Below, piece after piece: positions 26,450-32,479 of a stretch of 39,928 nt of DNA (its first letter is position 1; every line of letters starts with the position of its first letter). Both the position numbers and the translations under genes were made by a program. The stretch is from Listeria grandensis FSL F6-0971. GTDB taxonomy: Bacteria; Bacillota; Bacilli; Lactobacillales; Listeriaceae. The notes under the pieces were generated by a model. The model did not search any database. It had not been told where the DNA came from and saw nothing but the letters and a program-made list of their open reading frames with translations. The stretch covers positions 1 through 39,928 of the forward strand of contig NZ_AODD01000017.1 of assembly GCF_000525835.1 (NCBI RefSeq), in the 5' to 3' direction.

Positions 26450-27754
26450 ATGGCGAATGCAGGTAAAGGAAGTTTAAAAGCCACTCTAACTGTGTCGATG
26501 TCGAATTTTTTAGAGGCAGGATCGATCGTAGCCGCAGCTGGTGGGCTCACATTGTGGGTGAGTTATTTGAATCTGTCGGATGCGTCTGTAGGGTTGCTCG
26601 GGGCAGTCAGTGCGAATGGATTTGGTTCAGCGGTCGGTGCATTTATCGGCGGAGCGCTCGTGGATAAGTACGGCCGGAAGTTCATTTACAAATATGATTT
26701 GATTGTGTATATGATTGGCGTTCTTTTGATAGCGCTATCAATGAACTTCGGGATGCTCTTGACAGGTTACATTATTACGGGGATAGCAGTTGGAGCTGCG
26801 ATACCAGCAGCGTGGACGTATATTGCGGAGGAAGCGCCGGCAAAAGACAGGGCGGCACATGTTGGCTACGGGCAGTTAGCTTGGTCGGTAGGTCCCGCGG
26901 TAATGCTATTTTTGGCCGTATTGATGGCACCGCTTGGCTTGATGGGAAGTCGAATTATTTTTGGGATGCTATTTGTAATCGCTCTCATAACGTGGGTTTT
27001 ACAACAACAAATCAATGAGTCTACGGTTTGGGAAGATCAGAAAAAAGAAGATGCAAAAGCTGAGAATATGGGTAAAAAAGTATCGATTAAGGAGTTATTT
27101 ACAATCAAGGCGAACCGAAAAGCGATTATGCTTGTGCTCGGAATCTATTTCTTCTGGAATTTAGTCGCAGGTGTGATGGGTTATTTCATGCCATATATTT
27201 ATCAAGTGGTTGGTGGATTGACATCGGCGCATGCGAATCTTCTACAAGGGACATTATGGGTATTCACAATACTTTCGACATACTTTGTTTTCATTAAATT
27301 GGGCGATAAGATGAATCGGAAATTGTTATTCGGTATTGGCGCTGCAATGGGAATTGTGGCATGGATTATCCTTACGTTTGGCTCGATGGGAATGACAGAA
27401 TTGTTACTCTTCATTATTTTGTGGGGTGTTGCGGCAGGATTTGGCGCGCAAGCTTTCTACGGATTATGGGCTGGTGAGCTATTCAAAACGCAATATCGGG
27501 CAAAAGTGCAAGGGATGATGTTTGGATTGGTACGGGTCGGCGTTGGTTTGATTTCGCTAGTCGTGCCGGCGATGATTACCTTCCTAGGATTCAAAGCCGC
27601 GGGTGTCGTGATGATTATTTTCCTTGTGATTCACTTGGTTATTGGTCTTATTTTGGCGCCGGAAACGCGTGGTAAAACACTGAAGGAGATCGAGGAAGAG
27701 CGCTATGGTCCGGAAGAAAACGGCATAATCGAGGGGGAACAATTAGATGGTTAA
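26450..27754 (+). CDS. MFS sugar transporter, probable L-rhamnose permease
   Basis: A 434-residue protein with about twelve hydrophobic segments. It has the MFS loop motif DKYGRKF after helix 2 and ends with PETRGKTLKEIEEERYG, a sugar-porter signature. It lies in the rha operon, 19 bp after rhaM. Uptake of L-rhamnose by proton symport is inferred from context; related permeases in such operons carry rhamnose. AGAGGAGG fixes ATG 26450. Its stop overlaps the start of the fucO relic (ATGGTTAA), showing that the operon once continued. Confidence 0.9.
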   Translation: MANAGKGSLKATLTVSMSNFLEAGSIVAAAGGLTLWVSYLNLSDASVGLLGAVSANGFGSAVGAFIGGALVDKYGRKFIYKYDLIVYMIGVLLIALSMNFGMLLTGYIITGIAVGAAIPAAWTYIAEEAPAKDRAAHVGYGQLAWSVGPAVMLFLAVLMAPLGLMGSRIIFGMLFVIALITWVLQQQINESTVWEDQKKEDAKAENMGKKVSIKELFTIKANRKAIMLVLGIYFFWNLVAGVMGYFMPYIYQVVGGLTSAHANLLQGTLWVFTILSTYFVFIKLGDKMNRKLLFGIGAAMGIVAWIILTFGSMGMTELLLFIILWGVAAGFGAQAFYGLWAGELFKTQYRAKVQGMMFGLVRVGVGLISLVVPAMITFLGFKAAGVVMIIFLVIHLVIGLILAPETRGKTLKEIEEERYGPEENGIIEGEQLDG

Positions 27755-27863
27755 CAGACTGATTCTGAATCAAACTTCTTATTTGGTGCTGGTGCAATAC
27801 GGAAAATCACGACCAACAAACACCGCAGAAATCCTGACACTATATAAGAAAGTACTTTATTAA
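27747..27863 (+). pseudogene. fucO (lactaldehyde reductase) relic: both ends kept, middle deleted
   Basis: Read in two frames, the first ~60 bases encode MVNRLILNQTSYFGAGAIRK, which matches the N terminus of iron-dependent lactaldehyde reductase FucO (E. coli starts MANRMILNETAWFGRGA as I remember it). One T is missing at the TTT/GGT step (27783-27785), so it is also frameshifted. The last ~55 bases encode TNTAEILTLYKKVLY and a stop, like the FucO C terminus. Roughly 1.0 kb between is gone. The start overlaps the MFS stop by eight bases and has a GAGGGGG ribosome site, so this was the last gene of the rhamnose operon, reducing lactaldehyde to 1,2-propanediol. Confidence 0.75.
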
Positions 27864-27869
27864 CAAAAA

Positions 27870-27916
27870 TTTCACATTTTCATCTTAGAAAATTCATGAC
27901 TGTCCTGTAATATAGA
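27870..27916 (+). promoter_or_regulatory. Activator-type promoter of the first LhrC-like sRNA
   Basis: CCTGTAATATAGA (-10 region, TAATAT at 27908-27913) is identical to that of the second sRNA. There is no -35 consensus. Instead TTCAC (27871) and TTCAT (27893) are 22 bp apart, the same spacing and position relative to the -10 as in the second copy. This fits an OmpR-type regulator such as LisR, known to drive lhrC genes in L. monocytogenes. Confidence 0.55.
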
Positions 27917-27920
27917 TTTT

Positions 27921-28038
27921 GTAGACAACAACAATTACTTTTTAACTCCCTTTTAGAGTAGTTGCATTGTTTCTCACCTTTTTTCATACCTCTCTTAGAA
28001 AAACACCGATCCCAACTAACTGGGTGTCGGTGTTTTTT
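27921..28038 (+). ncRNA. LhrC-family-like small RNA, copy 1
   Basis: A predicted ~118-nt transcript from just after the -10 to a terminator. Hairpin A: CAATTACT (27932-27939) pairs with AGTAGTTG (27957-27964), one G-U pair, with CTCCC in the loop (27946-27950). A pyrimidine-rich linker follows (CTCACCTTTTTTCATACC). The terminator stem is AAAAACACCGA (27999-28009) with TCGGTGTTTTT (28027-28037); a TCCC sits next to the loop but may pair. LhrC RNAs of Listeria have this hairpin-linker-terminator layout with C-rich UCCC motifs that bind Shine-Dalgarno regions of surface-protein mRNAs. The promoter block matches copy 2. Confidence 0.65.
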
Positions 28039-28127
28039 GCTTGTAGATCAATAAGATAGGATTTTCATGTACAATCCTCCGAAGCTAAGGTAAGATTTAA
28101 GAAAGACAAAGCGAAGGAGGAGAGCCC

Positions 28128-28988
28128 ATGTTACAAAGTGGAGATACAATCGGCTTGATCAGCTGTTCTAATGGCCGCGATCCAGAGCGAGAGGGCGATA
28201 TCGCGCACATTGAGGAGCTACTTTTCACCAATTTTATGATAAAAAGTGAACGTGCGGCGACGATTTTTCGGACAGAAAACGAGCTTGCAAGTGGCGATCC
28301 CAAAGAGCGTGCAGAAGCGTTGATGCAACTGTATCAAAATCCAGAAATCAAGGCAATTTTTGATATTTCCGGTGGAGACTTAGCCAATGAAATTCTGCCA
28401 TATTTAGATTTCAAGCAAATTCAGTCGGCTAATAAACCGTTTATCGGATACAGCGATTTGACCGTCATCCAAAATGCTATTTACGCCAAAACCGGAATTG
28501 GAGGCTATAACTATCAGCTGCTTCACATGGCTAGCGATAATTCCAAGCGTCAATTGGGGCAGTTTAAAAATAATTTTATAGAGGCGAATAAACAGGAAAT
28601 CCCGTATGAAATCCTGATTGATAACGGAGATATTCGTGGCAAAATTATTGGTGGTAATATTCGTTGTTTGTTAAAGCTTGCTGGCACAGAATACATGCCG
28701 AATTTTCAGGGTAAAGTAGTTGTACTAGAGGCGCTTAGTGGAGATGTCGCTAAAATAAGAACATATCTAGCCCAATTAGATCAAATAGGCGTTTTTCAGG
28801 TAGCGAATGGCGTTATTTTAGGTCAGTTTACAGAAATGCAAACGAAGCATTTAGCACCGGCAGTTGAAGATTTAACACGAAGCTACGTAGAAAAATATAA
28901 TAAATTTCTGCTGAGGACTGGCATGATAGGCCATCATACGAGCGCCGAACCATTTCCGATAGGATTTCCACTAAAAAATAATTTCTAA
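28128..28988 (+). CDS. S66 family peptidase (LD-carboxypeptidase / MccF-like)
   Basis: A 286-residue cytoplasmic serine peptidase. Visible are MLQSGDTIGLISCSNGRD, the nucleophile elbow FIGYSDLTVIQNAI (Ser), VVVLEALSGD (Glu) and GHHTSAEPFPIGF (His). Family members cleave the terminal D-Ala of muropeptide tetrapeptides or inactivate microcin C-like peptides. It is slightly shorter than classical LdcA and MccF; the exact substrate is open. GGAGGAG precedes the ATG. It lies alone between two LhrC-like sRNAs; the second sRNA begins about 60 bases after its stop. Confidence 0.85.
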   Translation: MLQSGDTIGLISCSNGRDPEREGDIAHIEELLFTNFMIKSERAATIFRTENELASGDPKERAEALMQLYQNPEIKAIFDISGGDLANEILPYLDFKQIQSANKPFIGYSDLTVIQNAIYAKTGIGGYNYQLLHMASDNSKRQLGQFKNNFIEANKQEIPYEILIDNGDIRGKIIGGNIRCLLKLAGTEYMPNFQGKVVVLEALSGDVAKIRTYLAQLDQIGVFQVANGVILGQFTEMQTKHLAPAVEDLTRSYVEKYNKFLLRTGMIGHHTSAEPFPIGFPLKNNF

Positions 28989-28995
28989 TAAAACT

Positions 28996-29038
28996 CTCAT
29001 GAAACCCCCGCAAGAATTTCATCAAAGCCCTGTAATAT
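28996..29038 (+). promoter_or_regulatory. Activator-type promoter of the second LhrC-like sRNA
   Basis: CCCTGTAATATAGA (TAATAT at 29033-29038), preceded by CTCAT (28996) and TTCAT (29018) 22 bp apart. It has the same geometry as the first copy and no -35 consensus. Confidence 0.55.
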
Positions 29039-29045
29039 AGAGAAT

Positions 29046-29145
29046 GTAAACAAGGACAGCAATTAGGTTTACCCCCTTTTTCCTAGTTGCGACATTCCTT
29101 AACAAACTCCCTTTTTTGAACCAGCTTCCCCGGCTGGTTCTTTTT
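29046..29145 (+). ncRNA. LhrC-family-like small RNA, copy 2
   Basis: A predicted ~100-nt RNA. Hairpin A is GCAATTAGG (29059-29067) with CCTAGTTGC (29082-29090), the single mismatch being a G-U pair; its loop holds ACCCCC. The single-stranded linker carries ACTCCC (29106-29111). The terminator is GAACCAGC (29118-29125) with GCTGGTTC (29133-29140) and TTTTT, with TTCCCC in its loop. C-rich motifs in loop A, linker and terminator loop are the hallmark of LhrC sRNAs, which repress envelope protein mRNAs with or without Hfq. The CAATTA/TAGTTG stem core is shared with copy 1. Confidence 0.75.
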
Positions 29146-29146
29146 G

Positions 29147-29350
29147 TTGGGGGCGTTTGAACGAAGAGAATTACGCCCCCAATATAAGAGCGAACAAGGT
29201 GAGCTGTTAATCCATCCAAGACAGTTTGAACGAAGAGAATTACGCCCCCAATATAAGAGCGAACAAGGTGAGCTGTTAATCCATCCAAGACTGTTATGAC
29301 CAAAGTACAATCCCAATATAAGAACGAGCCAAGCGCAGTGGGCGTTATAC
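29147..29350. repeat. 69-bp tandem direct repeats (two near-perfect units, one degenerate)
   Basis: Units 29155-29223 and 29224-29292 appear identical except for the last base; a third, degenerate unit runs from 29293 to about 29350 (CCCAATATAAGAACGAGCC). Each full unit contains CGCCCCCAATATAAGAGCG and GAGCTGTTAAT. A perfect 10-bp inverted repeat TTGGGGGCGT/ACGCCCCCAA (29147-29156, 29173-29182) spans the left edge. A related single copy lies at 16275-16315. The apparent leftward open frames across it come from the 69-bp (23-codon) period and are not genes. Confidence 0.85.
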
Positions 29351-29465
29351 ACAAAGTAAACCGAATATCCCCAAGCAAAATATCCAAGGGTTTATTTTTT
29401 GTCGTACGCGTTCTGAAGTGTGTTAAAATAAGTACATAATTATGCTTTAGGAGGAGACCGCGAAA

Positions 29466-30575
29466 ATGTCAGTGAATACTAAAGAAGCCATCGAATTTCT
29501 AACTAAATCCTATGCAGAATTGGGAAAAAATGCAACAGAACTCCAGGATCGGATCGATAGTATCATACAAACAGGTACATACATGCACACTTTAGAAGAA
29601 CTAACCATAGGTGCAAAAATGGCGTGGCGTAATAGTAACCGTTGCGTTGGCCGGTTGTTTTGGGATCGCATCCAAGTCATCGATGCCCGCGAAGCCGTGA
29701 CGGTTGCGGAAATCCAAGAAGTCCTTTTCACGCATATCGAAAAGGCAACGAACGGTGGTCAAATCCGGCCTTTCATCACGATTTTCAAGCCGGGTAACGA
29801 AGGTCCACGCATTTGGAATCATCAGCTGATTCGCTATGCAGGATATGCGTCAGAGCAAGGCGTCATCGGTGACCCAGCGTCTGTCTCCTTCACGGAAGTC
29901 TGCGAAAAACTCGGCTGGCGTGGCGCTCGCACAGAATTTGACATTTTACCGCTCGTTATCCAAGAGAACGCTGAGGCGGCGCCAACCATCGTCGAAATCC
30001 CGCCTGAGCTCGTGCTCGAAGTCCCAATCGCGCATCCCGATTTTCCGCAAATTGCCGAGCTTGGTTTGCGCTGGTACGCCGTCCCGATCATCTCTGAGAT
30101 GAAGCTCGAAATCGGCGGAATCACGTATCAAGCCGCGCCATTCAATGGTTGGTATATGGAAACCGAGATCGGCGCGCGAAATTTCGCGGATGAAGGGCGC
30201 TACAACAAGCTCGCCGCCGTTGCCGAAAAAATGGACCTAAACACGAAACGTCTCGACTCTCTATGGAAGGATCGCGCTTTAGTCGAGCTAAACGTCGCCG
30301 TCCTCGACTCCTATCAAAAGGCCAAAGTCCAGATTGTCGACCATCATACCGCAGCTCGCCAATTCGGCCAATTCGAAACCAACGAGCATGCTGCAGGCCG
30401 CGAAGTCACCGGCGAATGGGCGTGGTTAATCCCGCCAGTTTCCCCAGCGACGACGCACATGTTCCACAGGCGCTATCCAAATAAAATCGTCAAACCGAAC
30501 TTTTTCTATCAAGCATCACCGGTTGAACGCACTGAAATCACCCCAGTAAAACGTGGTGGATGTCCGTTTCATTGA
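29466..30575 (+). CDS. nos: Bacterial nitric oxide synthase, oxygenase
   Basis: bNOS makes nitric oxide and citrulline from L-arginine using heme, a pterin and borrowed reductases. The 369-residue protein is normal for the oxygenase-only bacterial form. Seen: [15 protein letters not shown] (heme thiolate Cys, residue 60), [18 protein letters not shown] (substrate-binding Glu), [29 protein letters not shown] (pterin/heme pocket) and a C-terminal GGCPFH. The strong AGGAGGAG ribosome site lies 9-16 bases before the ATG. The central part (29,900-30,450) is clearly richer in G+C and uses C-ending codons more than its neighbours, suggesting horizontal gain. It seems monocistronic. L. monocytogenes has no known NOS. 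Confidence 0.95.
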   Translation: MSVNTKEAIEFLTKSYAELGKNATELQDRIDSIIQTGTYMHTLEELTIGAKMAWRNSNRCVGRLFWDRIQVIDAREAVTVAEIQEVLFTHIEKATNGGQIRPFITIFKPGNEGPRIWNHQLIRYAGYASEQGVIGDPASVSFTEVCEKLGWRGARTEFDILPLVIQENAEAAPTIVEIPPELVLEVPIAHPDFPQIAELGLRWYAVPIISEMKLEIGGITYQAAPFNGWYMETEIGARNFADEGRYNKLAAVAEKMDLNTKRLDSLWKDRALVELNVAVLDSYQKAKVQIVDHHTAARQFGQFETNEHAAGREVTGEWAWLIPPVSPATTHMFHRRYPNKIVKPNFFYQASPVERTEITPVKRGGCPFH

Positions 30576-30682
30576 GTTGCCAAATACTATGTAAAAATGG
30601 TAACATAGAAGCATCCAGTAGTTTGCGTTAGCTTATACACGCACAAGACGGATAAATATGTCTATCGAATGGAGTTTTTACG

Positions 30683-31021
30683 ATGAATTTTGCGAAAACA
30701 TTGGGGATTATTGGAGCATTGCTCGCGATGGGGCTTAGCCTAACCGTTATTTCCGTCGACAGCATTGCACGCATTTTGGAAGAAGATTCATTAGTATTCA
30801 CGATTCTGAACTTCATAGCATTAGGGATGTCATTCGTCGGCTTGTTTGGCGCCATTATCATGAACAAAGCACCGCTAAAAGGCGGCGTCATGCTAATCGC
30901 TTCGGCCGTAGCCTGCACAATGAGCGTATCGATGATGTTCTTACTCCCAATCGTGTTACTTTGCGTAGCTGGTTTAATCAGCCTAAGCACAGCAGACGAC
31001 CTTTCAGAAGCACAGGCATAA
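30683..31021 (+). CDS. Small four-helix membrane protein (DUF4064-like)
   Basis: A 112-residue protein with four hydrophobic segments: LGIIGALLAMGLSLTVI, then FTILNFIALGMSFVGLFGAII, then GGVMLIASAVACTMSV and FLLPIVLLCVAGLISL, with a short acidic tail. The GxxGAxxxMGL start and helix spacing resemble DUF4064 proteins, assigned from pattern only. A GGAG site lies upstream of the ATG. It is followed by its own terminator. Function unknown. Confidence 0.6.
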   Translation: MNFAKTLGIIGALLAMGLSLTVISVDSIARILEEDSLVFTILNFIALGMSFVGLFGAIIMNKAPLKGGVMLIASAVACTMSVSMMFLLPIVLLCVAGLISLSTADDLSEAQA

Positions 31022-31031
31022 TCAAAAAAGC

Positions 31032-31082
31032 AAAATCCGCGTTTTCACTCAGAAATTTTCAGTGGGCGCGGATTTTTTTATT
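31032..31082 (+). terminator. Rho-independent terminator
   Basis: AAAATCCGCG (31032-31041) pairs with CGCGGATTTT (31067-31076), extended inside by CACT/AGTG, and ends in a T run. Confidence 0.85.
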
Positions 31083-31221
31083 TTTTTCATTCTCATTATT
31101 TTTTGTTAAGTTTATGTAAATAAGTCCGTGGTATGATATAGTATGAACAATAAATATGTTACAATGAAAGCTAACTGTGGACAAATAGATAGCAGAATTT
31201 GAATTAGGACGTGATAGATTC

Positions 31222-31881
31222 GTGGATATTATTCAAGCGATGATCAGCTTTATCATCCATATAGACCAACATCTTGTTGAAATTATCAATACATTTGGCG
31301 TTTGGACGTACGTCATTATTTTCTTAATTGTATTTATAGAAACGGGACTTGTTATATTCCCATTCTTGCCTGGAGATTCCCTACTGTTTGCAGCAGGTGC
31401 CTTGGCAGTACTACCAGGATCGGAGCTCAATATTGTCGTTCTCCTCATCGTCTTGTGGGTAGCCGCAGTACTTGGCGACACCGTCAACTACCATATCGGT
31501 AAAAAAGTCGGCACCTCGATTCCACCAGACAGTTGGCTCGGCAAATTCATCAACCAAGAAAAAATGGACAAAGCCGAAGCGTTCTTCAACAAGCATGGCG
31601 GCAAGACAATCTTCATCGCCCGTTTCATGCCGTTCATCCGTACTTTCGCGCCATTCGTAGCCGGTGCAAGTCGCATGAATTACCGTTATTTCTTAAACTA
31701 TAACTTACTAGGCGCAACAGTCTGGGTACTACTCTGTACGATGGCAGGCTATTTCTTCGGGAATATCCCAGTCGTAAAAGAGAACTTCTCACTCGTTGTA
31801 CTAGGCATTATTTTCGTATCGATTTTACCGATGATCTTCTCGTTTATTAAGAGTAAAATGGATAGCAAGAAAGCTAAATAA
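31222..31881 (+). CDS. DedA family membrane protein
   Basis: A 219-residue VTT/SNARE-associated-domain protein. Signature segments are FPFLPGDSLLFAAGALA and TIFIARFMPFIRTFAPFVAG, then MNYRYFLNYNLLGATVWV; these frame the re-entrant hairpins of the family. DedA proteins move lipids across the membrane; some (UptA) recycle undecaprenyl phosphate, others handle phosphatidylethanolamine. The GTG start at 31222 gives the right N terminus, with only a weak GGA site upstream. It is single, with a terminator after it. Which lipid it moves is unknown. Confidence 0.88.
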   Translation: MDIIQAMISFIIHIDQHLVEIINTFGVWTYVIIFLIVFIETGLVIFPFLPGDSLLFAAGALAVLPGSELNIVVLLIVLWVAAVLGDTVNYHIGKKVGTSIPPDSWLGKFINQEKMDKAEAFFNKHGGKTIFIARFMPFIRTFAPFVAGASRMNYRYFLNYNLLGATVWVLLCTMAGYFFGNIPVVKENFSLVVLGIIFVSILPMIFSFIKSKMDSKKAK

Positions 31882-31890
31882 GGATATTAG

Positions 31891-31932
31891 AAAAGTAGAT
31901 AAACCAAGATTCGCGGTTTTATCTACTTTTTT
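31891..31932. terminator. Bidirectional terminator
   Basis: AAAAGTAGATAAACC (31891-31905) pairs with GGTTTTATCTACTTTT (31915-31930), allowing one bulge. A T run follows to the right and an A run precedes on the left, so it serves both dedA and the convergent small gene, whose stop codon lies within the right arm. Confidence 0.8.
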
Positions 31933-32111
31933 GTCGAGTCATATAAAAGACGGTGGCTGAATTGGTACTGATAACCATCGACTTTTGCCAAGTGAGGATC
32001 GTTATTTTTTTGGTCGTTGTTAAGCTTAAAGCGTGCAATAACAAGAGCAATTAAAGAAATCAAAAGACTTCCAAAATCGACTGCTAGTTGCAAAGCTTCT
32101 GCTACAGACAC
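31923..32111 (-). CDS. Putative holin-like toxin (Hol-Tox / TxpA-like peptide)
   Basis: A 62-residue peptide from GTG 32111, seven bases after a strong AAAGGAGA ribosome site; in-frame ATGs further upstream are poorer. MSVAEALQLAVDFGSLLISL and then IALVIARFKLNN match the pattern of the short holin-like toxins (one helix, small polar N terminus, basic C-terminal edge) known from type I toxin-antitoxin loci. The tail after KLNNDQKNN is longer than usual (another ~28 residues, ending YDSTKK). In type I loci an antisense RNA overlaps the 3' end; the convergent terminator here is shared, but no clear antisense promoter was found. Confidence 0.6.
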   Translation of the reverse strand: MSVAEALQLAVDFGSLLISLIALVIARFKLNNDQKNNDPHLAKVDGYQYQFSHRLLYDSTKK

Positions 32112-32162
32112 AAAGGCGTCTCCTTTCGTTAGAGTAGAAAGCATTCTTATAAAATTATGCAC

Positions 32163-32300
32163 ACAAAAACGAAATTAATAATTAAAATCCAACTAATAGT
32201 TTTCATTTAGATCGAAATAATACTTTTAGAATTAATAGGAAACCTGTGTAAATAAAAACCAAACCGTGTAAGTAGTGTGTGTAACGATTTTTTGCATATA
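32163..32300. other. Gene-free upstream stretch before the chitinase promoter
   Basis: AT-rich sequence with no gene, hairpin or repeat that I can support; it holds the upstream region of the holin-like toxin gene. Confidence 0.3.
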
Positions 32301-32308
32301 AATCGCCA

Positions 32309-32346
32309 TGTTAACGCTTTCTTGTTTGGCACAATACTTGCATAAT
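32309..32346 (+). promoter_or_regulatory. Chitinase promoter with cre site
   Basis: TGTTAACGCTTTCT (32309-32322) read on the other strand is AGAAAGCGTTAACA, matching the cre consensus TGNAANCGNWNNCA except at the first base. A -10 element CATAAT lies at 32341-32346, so CcpA binding would block the promoter. Confidence 0.6.
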
Positions 32347-32356
32347 ACATAAGTGT

Positions 32357-32412
32357 CCAGAATTTAGTATACGATAAAAGGGGGATCTAACGGGGGATTT
32401 TTGGAATTCTGG
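32357..32412 (+). promoter_or_regulatory. Structured 5' leader of the chitinase mRNA
   Basis: CCAGAATT (32357-32364) and AATTCTGG (32405-32412) are perfect complements, enclosing two GGGGGAT words. Its position in the leader suggests translational control; in L. monocytogenes chiA translation is controlled by the sRNA LhrA, but no match was tested here. Confidence 0.4.
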
Positions 32413-32479
32413 GTTTGAAAATTGCAGAGAAAGTAGGCATACCGCAAGCAGAACGCAAAAATTATGAAGAGGTGAAGAA

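Noticed and set aside
27755-27870. New small peptide gene (38 codons) after the permease
   Set aside because: It is open and has a ribosome site, but both ends match FucO in pieces, so a deletion relic explains it better.
29147-29350. CRISPR array
   Set aside because: The units are adjacent tandem copies with no unique spacers and no cas genes nearby.
29022-29387. Leftward open frames across the 69-bp repeats
   Set aside because: The repeat period is a multiple of three, so an open frame repeats itself; no start signal, and the frame runs antisense through the sRNA.
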